Origin: Phaeobacter sp. B1627
GTDB lineage: Bacteria > Pseudomonadota > Alphaproteobacteria > Rhodobacterales > Rhodobacteraceae
DNA length: 64,000 nt
Direction: 5' to 3'
NCBI RefSeq assembly: GCF_006265095.1
Contig: NZ_VCNK01000016.1
Span: 118,860 to 182,859 of the forward strand
Positions 9,346 through 17,248 of this stretch are shown here, one piece after another. Position numbers and translations under genes: made by a program. Positions within the stretch are counted from its first letter, which is position 1, and each line of letters begins with the position of its first letter. Below the pieces are notes generated by a model that was not told the origin of the DNA, did not search any database, and was given only the letters and a program-made list of their open reading frames with translations.

Positions 9346-10581
9346 CTAACCCTGAAAACGATAAAGATGGAAAGCGCCGTAAATCGCCGAACGGTCCTGC
9401 GCCGTCCCCTCGGCCGAGGCGTCGCTGTCATAGCTCCAGCGGTCGAGGATCCGAGGCACCACCCGCCCCGGCAGAATGTCGTGGGTGCCGCCGGTGCGAA
9501 AGATGACTCGTGCCCCCGGCGCAGCTGTCCGTGTTATTTCGCGCCACAGCTCGTTCAGCTGCGTGTCGTTCATCCAGTCCTGCGCATCCAGCAGGACATA
9601 CCCCTGTTTGCAGCCCTCGGGCTGGTCCGCAAGCAGCTCGGTCAGGGAGCGGTTCACGATGTGCCCTCTGGAGGCGTTTTCGCGCAAGGCCGCGTAGGCG
9701 TCCGGCTGCAGATAGGGGGGCAGAGATCCGTCGGGCGCAGGGTCATAGCCCCGGGCAAAGGCCTGCCAGGCGAAGTAGTTGTCGCGGATCGGAAAATCGC
9801 ACATCAGCTTTCGAACACGCTCGCGCAGGACGGGCAGGACATCGCCATCCCCGTCGGCGGCCAGTTTGTCATATTGCGCGGGCGGGATACCAAGCCCGAA
9901 CAATGCGGCGCGAAACCCTGCCAGCTTGCGCACCAGCCACATGTCAAACAACGGCGCAATCCGCGCGTTGAAAAACGCCGTTTGCTCGTCGATCGAGCGG
10001 GCGATCAGAAGGGGGGAAAAATCAACCCTGCCCAGACGCGCGATCAGATGAACAACGCCCAGAAAACGGCCCAGCAGCCCATGCCGGTAAAAGCCACGCC
10101 CAAATACTGAGATCCTGCGGCGGAAGGGCTGGCGTGCGTCCCAATAGGCACGGGTCGTGGCGTCGAGGTCCGGCCGCAGGTATCGCTCATAGAGCGCCAC
10201 ATTGCTGGCCATATCTGCCCGCGCAAAGAACTGGTAGAAGGCCACATAGTCTGGCAAGGCGCGGGCCGCAGTCAGTTTGAGCCGCCCCAGCGCCACATGG
10301 GCAGGCGACAGATCAACCGCCGTCACCGACGCGGGACCTGCCGTCAGATAGGACATCAGGTTGCAGCTGCCGGAGGCGATGCAGATCAGATTGTCCCCGG
10401 GCGCGATGTTCAGGGCTTTCATGTCCACCACCGGATCCTCCCAGATCTGCGGATAGACCAGCCCCATGAACAGCCGCGCAAACAGGCGCTCCAGTCGTCC
10501 GGTTGTGACATCGCCGTCCTGCAGAACAGCAGCATCCAGTTGGGCTTGGGTGGAAATGCTCATCGCGCTGGCTTCCTTCAT
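9346..10581 (-). CDS. btaA: BtaA-like S-adenosylmethionine:diacylglycerol 3-amino-3-carboxypropyltransferase (DUF3419)
   Basis: Protein of 411 aa of the DUF3419/BtaA family. It transfers the 3-amino-3-carboxypropyl group of SAM to diacylglycerol, the first committed step of betaine-lipid (DGTS) synthesis. Visible features: N-terminal GLVYPQIWEDPVVDMKAL, SAM-binding IASGSCNLMSYL, VDLSPAHVALGRLK, and C-terminal GARVIFRTGG. Its start overlaps the stop of the upstream plcP-like remnant (ATGA), so they were one operon plcP-btaA-btaB. An in-frame ATG at 10563 is an alternative start. The operon promoter probably lay upstream of plcP and may have been lost with the IS insertion. Confidence 0.88.
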   Translation of the reverse strand: MKEASAMSISTQAQLDAAVLQDGDVTTGRLERLFARLFMGLVYPQIWEDPVVDMKALNIAPGDNLICIASGSCNLMSYLTAGPASVTAVDLSPAHVALGRLKLTAARALPDYVAFYQFFARADMASNVALYERYLRPDLDATTRAYWDARQPFRRRISVFGRGFYRHGLLGRFLGVVHLIARLGRVDFSPLLIARSIDEQTAFFNARIAPLFDMWLVRKLAGFRAALFGLGIPPAQYDKLAADGDGDVLPVLRERVRKLMCDFPIRDNYFAWQAFARGYDPAPDGSLPPYLQPDAYAALRENASRGHIVNRSLTELLADQPEGCKQGYVLLDAQDWMNDTQLNELWREITRTAAPGARVIFRTGGTHDILPGRVVPRILDRWSYDSDASAEGTAQDRSAIYGAFHLYRFQG

Positions 10582-11147
10582 ACGTTTTCGCTGTGTTTGT
10601 CTTTGCGGCGTGCCAGTCGTTTGCGGCGTGCGTGGCGTCCGATGTGTCGGCTGTGTCCAGGGCGTGCGGTGCGACCCGTGCGACCGGAGCGACCGGGGCG
10701 TCGGGCAGAGCGTTCCCAGTCAATCAGGGCCAGACTGCCGTCCGCCAATTCGACGACCGCCGTGCAGCTTTCCACCCAGTCGCCTGTGTTGACGTAGGAA
10801 ACGCCATCCAGATCCCGAATGGCCGCGCTGTGGATATGACCACAGATCACCCCGTCGTATCCGCCCCGCCGTGCCTCGGCGGTCAGGACGTTCTCATATT
10901 CGCTGATGAAGTTGACGGCTTGTTTGACCTGATGCTTGGCCCATTTCGACAGCGACCAATATTGCCCGCCCCAGAGGTGGCGCATCCGGTTGATGCGGGT
11001 GTTGAGCCACAGAATGAAGCTGTAGGCGCGGTCTCCGAGATGGGCGAGCCATTTGGCATGCACCACCACGGAATCGAACTGATCGCCATGGGTCACCAGA
11101 TAGCGCTTGCCGTTCCGGAGCCGCCGCTCCAGGCGGTAGGGCGGGGT
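10578..11147 (-). pseudogene. plcP-like metallophosphoesterase, 5'-truncated remnant
   Basis: The stretch from about GKRYLVTHGDQFD to VELADGSLALIDWE matches the C-terminal two thirds of calcineurin-like phosphoesterases of the LpxH/PlcP type (THGDQFD, VICGHIHSA, YVNTGDWVESCTA). PlcP is the phospholipase C that frees diacylglycerol from phospholipids for BtaA during phosphate starvation, and plcP commonly sits beside btaBA. The N-terminal DxH, GDxxD and GNHD metal-binding motifs are missing. The open frame instead continues into an IS3-type OrfA start (next entry). The C-terminal tail is an Arg/Gly-rich low-complexity extension. Almost certainly inactive as an enzyme. It overlaps btaA by 4 bp. 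Confidence 0.75.
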
Positions 11148-11285
11148 AGCCTCAAGCGCCACCTTCGCCTTAAACTCGGCGCAGTAGTTCTTTCGTTTGC
11201 CAGCCACGCTGTTCTTCCTCGTGATCGTTGGCGGCAAGCTTAGTAGGGTGTCCAGTTGTCGGGGACCATCTCAGAAATCGGATCA
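11148..11285 (-). mobile_element. IS3-family end with OrfA N-terminal fragment
   Basis: About 30 codons encode KRKNYCAEFKAKVALEA, the hallmark start of IS3-family OrfA proteins, fused in frame to the plcP remnant. Upstream, reading the minus strand, the sequence begins TGATCCGATTTCTGAGAT at 11285, an IS3-like terminal repeat starting with TG. The rest of the element is missing, so this is the scar of an IS-mediated deletion that removed the 5' part of plcP. The terminal TGA also supplies the stop codon of the adjacent AAA ATPase gene. Confidence 0.7.
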
Positions 11286-12380
11286 GTGAAGCGTCCCCGC
11301 CGCCTCCAACACCTGTCCCCTCTCCAGCATCCTGATCACGTGACGCAAGTTCAGCTGGTCGGTGCGGCTGGCGATTTCCAGAGCCTCGGCCAGGGCGTCA
11401 ACAGAGGGCTGGCTTAGTCCGCGTTTGTGACCCTCACGACGGGCAAACTCGCTCAAGTGGGCAGATGAGACCTGCGAGAGGCGAAGAACCTCAAGGCGGC
11501 TGAGAAACGGCGCTGACAAAGTGGCCAGGGAGTTGGAGGTCAGGACCCAACTGATCCAGGACATGTCGAAGTTGATCTGAAAATATGGGCACTTCCAGGT
11601 GGCTGCCGAAGATCGCTCCAGAAGGGGGAGCAACCCTTCCTGCAATCCGTAGGTCTGTCCGGTCGTGGAAGTCGGTTTGCCCGCCTTCTCTATTTCGTCG
11701 ATCACGATAATAGGGTTCGCGCAGAGGCTTTGGAGGATGGTTTGGATGGGACGCCCCGGGAAGGTGGTCCCCCAACCTTTTTGCGACCCATTGATCACGA
11801 AGGACGCCTGCTCCGCCGTTCTCTCGATCGCGCCACGCGGCACGCCCAGATGTCGACCAAGCTGGCGGGACCACATGCTCTTGCCGATCCCCGGAGGCCC
11901 GTCGAGGAGGACGGGTGGCAGGCGGAACCCGGGCTCGCCGACGTGAACGGAGCGACGCATCGCCTTCCAGAGGAAGTCGGTCGCGGGCGTCATCCAGGGC
12001 ATATCCGCGTGTATCGCGGCGGCGATCTCGTCGGCGCGATGTTCGGTTTTGATCTCGACAAGATCCACCCCGTTCCGGAGCACCCCCAACTTGCGCTTGT
12101 CGTCACTGGAGAAATGGCTGGTCCCAGACAAAGCGGCTCGGCGCTGCACAAGGTACTGCGCCCTGCGAAGGATCTTGTTTCGGTCATTGCTGGAAATCCG
12201 CACCTCGCTCAAATCACCTTCCCAACGGAGGGCGTCCGCGAAGTCTCCCGGTGCCTGTGGCGTCACCCCGTCACGCAGGGCTCTGAGCTTTCGAAGGTGT
12301 CCCTCGAAGCGGCGCTTGATACCCATCTCGTCAAGGCCTCCGTCGGGAAAGCGGGCATCGATGAACTTGATCTTGGTCAT
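11283..12380 (-). CDS. Orphan AAA ATPase, Lon-like ATPase domain
   Basis: Protein of 365 aa: a variable N-terminal ~125 residues, then an AAA module with Walker A GPPGIGKS (161-168), Walker B IIVIDE (224-229), sensor LTSNS and an arginine-finger-like LSRLEV. The segment GWGTTFPGRPIQTILQSL followed by NPIIVIDEI resembles the Lon ATPase domain, but no protease domain follows. Role unknown; free-standing Lon-like ATPases occur in mobile and accessory loci. It is flanked by an IS3 end and an IS66 remnant, and its stop codon is formed by the IS3 end, so the native C-terminus may be longer. No partner gene is visible. Confidence 0.75.
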   Translation of the reverse strand: MTKIKFIDARFPDGGLDEMGIKRRFEGHLRKLRALRDGVTPQAPGDFADALRWEGDLSEVRISSNDRNKILRRAQYLVQRRAALSGTSHFSSDDKRKLGVLRNGVDLVEIKTEHRADEIAAAIHADMPWMTPATDFLWKAMRRSVHVGEPGFRLPPVLLDGPPGIGKSMWSRQLGRHLGVPRGAIERTAEQASFVINGSQKGWGTTFPGRPIQTILQSLCANPIIVIDEIEKAGKPTSTTGQTYGLQEGLLPLLERSSAATWKCPYFQINFDMSWISWVLTSNSLATLSAPFLSRLEVLRLSQVSSAHLSEFARREGHKRGLSQPSVDALAEALEIASRTDQLNLRHVIRMLERGQVLEAAGTLH

Positions 12381-12501
12381 TTTTGATTTTCCGAATGTAG
12401 TACGCGAAGTTCCGCGAAGACCGAACTCTCGCGCGTCTGGATCTCACGGAGCCGACGACTGGTCGCACTCCGGTCATCCCGTCGTTGGAATGTCTGTTGA
12501 A

Positions 12502-12852
12502 CTACAGAAACACGGGTTTGCGGCTGGGTGAGGCCGCCACCTTGGTCCAATCAATGCCGTCGAAAAGCGCGTCGAACTGAACTTTGGTCAATGTAACGGG
12601 GCCGGTTTGGGGCTTTGGCCAGGTGAACCGCTTGCCCTGTAGCCGTTTCATGATCAGGACGAGACCGGAGCCATCCCAGACAAGGATCTTCAGACGATCA
12701 GCGCGCCGGGACCGAAACACGTAAATCGCGCCGGAATAGGGATCGAGCTGGAAACTGTTCGCGACACACGCGGCGAGCCCATCCAATCCTTTTCTGAAAT
12801 CTACGGGCTGCGAAGCCAGATAAATTCTGAAATTGCTGGCTGGAGAAATCAT
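12502..12852 (-). CDS. IS66-family TnpB accessory protein
   Basis: IS66 Orf2/TnpB of 116 aa, the normal full length. Signature IYLASQPVDFRKGLDGLA, then YVFRSRRADRLKILVWDGSGL and the C-terminal ALFDGIDW. Needed together with TnpA and TnpC for IS66 transposition; exact role unclear. It overlaps tnpA by 4 bp (ATGA). The expected large TnpC transposase gene does not follow: an AAA ATPase gene lies there instead, so this copy cannot move on its own. Confidence 0.92.
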   Translation of the reverse strand: MISPASNFRIYLASQPVDFRKGLDGLAACVANSFQLDPYSGAIYVFRSRRADRLKILVWDGSGLVLIMKRLQGKRFTWPKPQTGPVTLTKVQFDALFDGIDWTKVAASPSRKPVFL

Positions 12853-13259
12853 TGCGCCGCCCTCACGGCCCGCAAAATCTCCACAAGATGAACGGCGGGA
12901 TAGCCTTGGGGTATCTCGATCGTTGCAGAGCCGACGCTGATCTTGCAGGAGGCGTCATTCTCCCGCGAGGCAGCGACGGGCATCGATGGCTGGGGTGTCG
13001 GCAAGGTCCTAGGAGTGACGACTTCGACAAAAGCGGGCCCATCCGCTTGCGGCTCTGCCTTCTTGACCCAGAGCGCCACCAGAGATTTGTTGGCGCCGAT
13101 CTCCTCGGCCGTCTCCCGGATACCGGCCCCCGCCAGGATTTTCTGCACGGCCATCGAGCGCAGTTCATCAGGCCATTTACGCCGCCCGGACGAGGACATG
13201 GGGAGCCTGATCCCCCAAACCTTCGCCTCTTCCGGAGCCATTCCATCCAGCATTGCCAC
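12849..13259 (-). CDS. IS66-family TnpA accessory protein
   Basis: IS66 Orf1/TnpA of 136 aa with an N-terminal helix-turn-helix (WPDELRSMAVQKILAGAGIRETAEEIGANKSLVALWV type, shown in part: GIRETAEEIGANKS) and the C-terminal IEIPQGYPAVHLVEILRA. First gene of the IS66 operon, 73 bp inside the terminal repeat at 13332. A homologous but diverged copy lies at 58090-58500 on the opposite strand. Confidence 0.9.
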   Translation of the reverse strand: MAMLDGMAPEEAKVWGIRLPMSSSGRRKWPDELRSMAVQKILAGAGIRETAEEIGANKSLVALWVKKAEPQADGPAFVEVVTPRTLPTPQPSMPVAASRENDASCKISVGSATIEIPQGYPAVHLVEILRAVRAAQ

Positions 13260-13332
13260 CTCCTTGCATCAGGTGGCGTCAGTATCGCAAACCCCTTATT
13301 TTATCGAAACATGGGGTGTTTACACCGCTTAC

Positions 13333-13528
13333 GAACTATTGGGTTGTTCTGGCGCGTGCAGTTCATGAAGTTAAAGAGAAACAGAGCGCTCTCAATGTTG
13401 ATCACGACACCGCTGCGGCGCTTCTCATGCAAGAAGATTTGCTAGATCCTGAAGCAACAGCCGTGAGAGTGCGAGCCGACTTAGATCAGGACTTGAAAGA
13501 CTCTCCCGAACTTGCGGGCTGGTCCTGA
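13333..13528 (+). pseudogene. Possible 3' fragment of a gene cut by IS66 copy 1
   Basis: Immediately outside the IS66 end an open frame of ~65 codons without its own convincing start ends at 13528 (VHEVKEKQSALNV ... DLKDSPELAGWS). It is hydrophilic and acidic. It looks like the tail of a coding sequence interrupted by the element, but I do not recognise the family. It could equally be chance. Confidence 0.3.
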
Positions 13529-13831
13529 AATTAGCAAGTAGAGCACGTTTGATCGGGTGTGGGGTGTAGGCCAATTGGCCCACACCCAATAGACCTCTTC
13601 ACTGAATTCATGAAGCATTTTTGGGGGCGCAAGGTGCCGACTTGGTGCAAAAGTTACGGCACCCCACTAATGGTATCAAACCAGCTGAAATTTTAACCCC
13701 ATAACGCACTGAGATTATGTGACAAAAATCTCAACAGGTATCAAACTGAATGAAACCCGTCAGCCAGGGCGATGGCTACGGGACACATGGTCCCGCATCA
13801 CCGCATCCCGGGGGCGCGACCTGCGGCGTTT
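13529..13831. other. Intergenic region with 26-bp palindrome
   Basis: No gene seen. It holds the palindrome at 13562-13587 and two copies of GGTATCAAAC (near 13673 and 13737), in sequence that is clearly AT-richer than the flanking sugar genes. It separates the IS66 scar from the carbohydrate cluster. Confidence 0.6.
13562..13587. repeat. 26-bp near-perfect palindrome
   Basis: GGGTGT-A-GGCCAATTGGCC-C-ACACCC: a 12-bp perfect core with 6-bp outer arms and one mismatched pair. There is no T-run, so it is not an ordinary terminator. It could be an operator, recombination site or decayed repeat. Confidence 0.6.
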
Positions 13832-14932
13832 CTAGTCCCGTGCGACCCAGGCGCCCGCGTTGCCGGAACTCTCCAAGCATGAGGTGATGAACCACATCCC
13901 GTCAAGGCCCGCTTCGATCCCCGGGAGCGGCGGCGTCGGGGATGTGCCCGAAATCAGGTCGGCGGCTTCGGAATAGAGCGTGGCAAAGCCTTCCAGATAC
14001 CCCTCGGGGTGGCCCGCTGGAATGCGGGTGCCCTCGGTCGCTTCGCCCTGCCCGCGGGTCAACAGGCGCGGGGCCTCGCCAAACCGCGTGAACCACATCC
14101 GGTTCGGGTCTTCCTGCGACCACTCCAGACCGCCTTTGGCGCCGTAGATGCGCAGCCGCAGGCCGTTTTCATTGCCCACCGCGACCTGGCTGGCCCAGAT
14201 CATGCCACGGGCCCCCTCTGACAGGCGCAACAGGATATGCGCATTGTCATCGACGCTGCGGCCCTCGACAAAACTGTGCAGCTCCGCCGATAGCGCCTCG
14301 GCCCGCAAGCCGCTGACAAAGGACAGGAGGTTGAACGCATGGGTGCCGATATCGCCGATTGCCCCGGCCCCGGCACGGGCTGGATCGGTGCGCCAATCCG
14401 CCTGTTTCGATTGCGTTTCTTCGGCCAGCCAGTCCTGGGCATATTCCGCCTGGATCACCCGCACCGCGCCGAGATCGCCACGAGCGACCATCTTTCGGGC
14501 GAGGCGGATCAGCGGGTAGCCGGTATAGTTGTGGGTCAGAATGAAATGCGCCGCCGACCGGTTGGCGGCCGCTGCCAACTCCTGCGCCTGCTCCTGTGTC
14601 GCCGCGAGGGGCTTGTCGCAGATCACGTGAATGCCCGCGTCGAGAAAGGCAATCGCGGGGGCGGCATGAAGGTGGTTTGGCGTCACAATGGCCACCGCGT
14701 CGACCCCGTCCGGCCGATCCGCCTCAGCCTGCGCCATATCCGCAAAGGAGGTATAGCTCCGGTCCGCCGCAATCCCGAGCTCCGCTGCCGATGCCATGGC
14801 CCGGTCGGGGTCGGAGGACAACGCCCCGGCCACCAGATCCCATTTCCCGTCCAGCCGGGCGGCGATCCGGTGGACGCCGCCGATAAACGCCCCCTGACCG
14901 CCGCCGACCATGCCAAGTTTCAGTCGTGTCAT
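13832..14932 (-). CDS. Gfo/Idh/MocA-family oxidoreductase (first copy)
   Basis: NAD(P)-dependent sugar/polyol dehydrogenase of 366 aa. N-terminal Rossmann fold GMVGGGQGAFIGGVH, catalytic CDKPLA (the EKP-motif equivalent), and GDIGTHAFNLL, where the His and nearby residues form the active site. Family members oxidise a hydroxyl of cyclic sugars, inositols or glycosides. Its start overlaps the stop of the upstream isomerase gene by 4 bp (ATGA). Last gene of a minus-strand operon running from the binding protein gene at 22269. Substrate unknown; a 3-keto-sugar pathway is possible. Confidence 0.85.
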   Translation of the reverse strand: MTRLKLGMVGGGQGAFIGGVHRIAARLDGKWDLVAGALSSDPDRAMASAAELGIAADRSYTSFADMAQAEADRPDGVDAVAIVTPNHLHAAPAIAFLDAGIHVICDKPLAATQEQAQELAAAANRSAAHFILTHNYTGYPLIRLARKMVARGDLGAVRVIQAEYAQDWLAEETQSKQADWRTDPARAGAGAIGDIGTHAFNLLSFVSGLRAEALSAELHSFVEGRSVDDNAHILLRLSEGARGMIWASQVAVGNENGLRLRIYGAKGGLEWSQEDPNRMWFTRFGEAPRLLTRGQGEATEGTRIPAGHPEGYLEGFATLYSEAADLISGTSPTPPLPGIEAGLDGMWFITSCLESSGNAGAWVARD

Positions 14933-15984
14933 AGGCCCAGCATCCTCTTCAATGTTGTCTCATCGCGCGCGCCTCCGGCAAAATCGTCAAACGCCTTGCC
15001 GGTTACGTCGATCAGGTGCCCTGCGATGAAGGGCGCGCCTTCTGCTGCGCCCTGCTCGGGCGATTTGATGCAGCATTCCCACTCCAGCACCGCCCAGCTG
15101 TCATAGCCATATTGCGTGAGTTTCGAGAAGATTGCCCCGAAATCCACCTGTCCGTCCCCGAGCGAGCGAAACCGCCCGGCCCGGTTGGTCCAGCTTTGAT
15201 AGCCGGAGTAAACGCCCTGCCGGCCATCCGGGTTGAACTCCGCATCCTTCACGTGAAAGGCGTTGATGCGGTCGTGATAGAGATCAATGAAGGCCAGGTA
15301 ATCCATCTGCTGCAGCAGGAAATGGCTGGGATCGTAATTGATCATCGCGGCCTGATGCCCGTCCAGCGCCTCCAGGAACATCTCCCAGGTGGCGCCATCG
15401 AACACGTCCTCGCCCGGGTGAATTTCAAAACCGATATCCTGCCCGAGGTCCGCATAGTGATCGAGGATGGGTTTCCAGCGCCGGGCCAGCTCGGAAAAGG
15501 CTTCTTCGATCAGGCCGTCGGGCCGTTGTGGCCAGGGGTAGAGATAGGGAAAGGCGAGCGATCCGGTAAAGCTGACCGTATGCGACAGCCCCAGCCGCTG
15601 CGAGGCGGTTGCGGCCTTTTTGACCTGATCCACGGCCCAGGCCTGCCGGGCGGCGGGATTGCCACGCATCGCCTCTGGCGCAAAGGCGTCAAAGGCCAGA
15701 TCGTAGGCGGGATTGACCGCCACCAATTGCCCTTGAAGATGGGTGGAAAGCTCGGTGATCTCGACACCGGCCTCGGTGCAGATCCCCTTGATCTCATCGC
15801 AATAGGTCTGGCTGTCGGCAGCTTTGTCCAGATCGAACAGGCGGCCGTCAAAGGTCGGGATCTGAACCCCCTTGTAGCCCAGGTTCGCCGCCCATTTGCA
15901 GATCCCCTCAAGCGAATTGAACGGCGCGCTGTCGCCCGCGAACTGGGCCAGGAACAAGGCGGGTCCTTTGATTGGTGCAGTCAT
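14929..15984 (-). CDS. Sugar phosphate isomerase/epimerase (AP-endonuclease 2-like TIM barrel, first copy)
   Basis: Xylose-isomerase-like TIM barrel of 351 aa. Metal-ligand stretches are visible: FEIHPGEDVFDG (Glu), MINYDPSHFLLQ (Asp/His), NAFHVKDAEFN (His) and a C-terminal WAVLEWECC (Glu). Family members isomerise, epimerise or eliminate from keto-sugars, often next to Gfo/Idh/MocA dehydrogenases, exactly as here. Coupled to the downstream dehydrogenase by an ATGA overlap; 131 bp of repeat-rich spacer separates it from the next upstream gene. Substrate not determinable. Confidence 0.85.
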   Translation of the reverse strand: MTAPIKGPALFLAQFAGDSAPFNSLEGICKWAANLGYKGVQIPTFDGRLFDLDKAADSQTYCDEIKGICTEAGVEITELSTHLQGQLVAVNPAYDLAFDAFAPEAMRGNPAARQAWAVDQVKKAATASQRLGLSHTVSFTGSLAFPYLYPWPQRPDGLIEEAFSELARRWKPILDHYADLGQDIGFEIHPGEDVFDGATWEMFLEALDGHQAAMINYDPSHFLLQQMDYLAFIDLYHDRINAFHVKDAEFNPDGRQGVYSGYQSWTNRAGRFRSLGDGQVDFGAIFSKLTQYGYDSWAVLEWECCIKSPEQGAAEGAPFIAGHLIDVTGKAFDDFAGGARDETTLKRMLGL

Positions 15985-16115
15985 CTTTGTTCTCCATATC
16001 CTGGGAGGCGCCCGGACAGGCGCGCCCTGCGTCAGGGTGCCGTTGCGGGCCTGTGTTCGTTGTGCAGATGGGGCACAGGCGGGTCGGTCAGGCGGGGTCA
16101 GTCTGGTGGGTCCGG

Positions 16116-17237
16116 TCAGGCCAGAAGCCGACGCGCGTCTTCTATCCCAAGCGCGGTCGGCCGCTCGCAGCTTGTTTCGATCTCCACAAACTGGCCGGTC
16201 TCGCCCGAGGCAAGGATCGAGGTCATCACGTCCACAACATGCAACGCGAACTCAAGCGCGCAGCGGTGCGGGCGGTCGTTGATGATCGACTGTGCCATAT
16301 CGGCAAGGCCCGCTGCCCGGTAATTGGCCCGCCCGTCCTCGTTGGTGCGCCCGAACGGATGATCCCAGGCCGGGGTGCCGTTTGTGAAACTGCTCTTCTC
16401 CGTCATCCGCACCTCGCCGCCGAAAAAGTTCGGATCCGGCACATGCAACGTACCCGAGGTGCCGTAGAGCTCCATGTTGGAATGGCCGTGCTGCCAGACA
16501 TCCCAACTGGCGCAATAGGTGATCTGGGCGCCCGAGTGGAATTGCATCACCGCGTGGATGGTGGTCGGTGTCTCGACTTTCAGCGTCTCGCCCGCGCGCG
16601 GCTCTGAGGTGATGGTGCGATACTCCCACGCAGAGGAGGACATGGCGCAGACGCGTTTGACAGGTCCCAGCAATTGCACGAGGTTGGACAGGTAATAGGG
16701 GCCGAGATCCAGGATCGGGCCGCCGCCGGGCTGAAAGAAGAAATCCGGGTTCGGATGCCACATTTCCATGCCGGGGCTTTGCACGAAACAAGTGCCGGAG
16801 GTGATCCGCCCCACGGCTTCGCTGTCGACGAGATGCCGTGCAAGCTGATGCGCTCCGCCCAGAAACGTATCCGGAGCAGAGCCGACGCGCAGCGATTTTT
16901 CGGCCGCGATACGGGCCAGTTCCGCCCCCTCTTCGCGGCTCAGTACAAATGGCTTTTCGGAGTAGACATGCTTGCCTGCCTCCAGAATTTGCCGCGAGAC
17001 TTTGAAGTGCGCTGCCGGAATGGTCAGGTTGACGACAATATCGATGTCATCCGCAGCCAGCAGCCCGTCGATCGTGTCCGCCCGCAGGCCGAACTCCGTG
17101 GCGCGGGCATGGGCGGCTTCGGCTGCCAGATCCGCACAGGCGCGCATTTCAATGCCCGAAAACATCGGGGCAAGGCGCATGTAGGCGGCGGAAATATTGC
17201 CGCAGCCAATGACACCGATTCCGAGTGGTTTGCTCAT
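16116..17237 (-). CDS. Gfo/Idh/MocA-family oxidoreductase (second copy)
   Basis: NAD(P)-dependent dehydrogenase of 373 aa with GVIGCGNISAAYM at the N-terminus, YSEKPFVLS (EKP catalytic Lys) near residue 94 and GGPILDLGPYYLSNL carrying the conserved active-site stretch. Different in sequence from the copy at 13832, so it probably catalyses another step or acts on another intermediate of the same pathway. It is 11 bp downstream of the second isomerase gene. Substrate unknown. Confidence 0.87.
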   Translation of the reverse strand: MSKPLGIGVIGCGNISAAYMRLAPMFSGIEMRACADLAAEAAHARATEFGLRADTIDGLLAADDIDIVVNLTIPAAHFKVSRQILEAGKHVYSEKPFVLSREEGAELARIAAEKSLRVGSAPDTFLGGAHQLARHLVDSEAVGRITSGTCFVQSPGMEMWHPNPDFFFQPGGGPILDLGPYYLSNLVQLLGPVKRVCAMSSSAWEYRTITSEPRAGETLKVETPTTIHAVMQFHSGAQITYCASWDVWQHGHSNMELYGTSGTLHVPDPNFFGGEVRMTEKSSFTNGTPAWDHPFGRTNEDGRANYRAAGLADMAQSIINDRPHRCALEFALHVVDVMTSILASGETGQFVEIETSCERPTALGIEDARRLLA

Positions 17238-17248
17238 GATAGGCCTCG

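Larger units (their letters stand above)
12502..13332 (-). mobile_element. IS66-family insertion sequence, 3' part missing (copy 1)
   Basis: Left terminal repeat starts GTAAGCGGTGTAAACACC at 13332 (minus strand), followed by tnpA and tnpB. The tnpC gene and right end are absent. The terminal sequence matches copy 2 at 58017 with a few substitutions, so they are related but not recent duplicates. Orientation is opposite to copy 2. Confidence 0.85.

Noticed and set aside
13025..13259. Plus-strand frames over IS66 copy 1
   Set aside because: Shadows of tnpA on the other strand.
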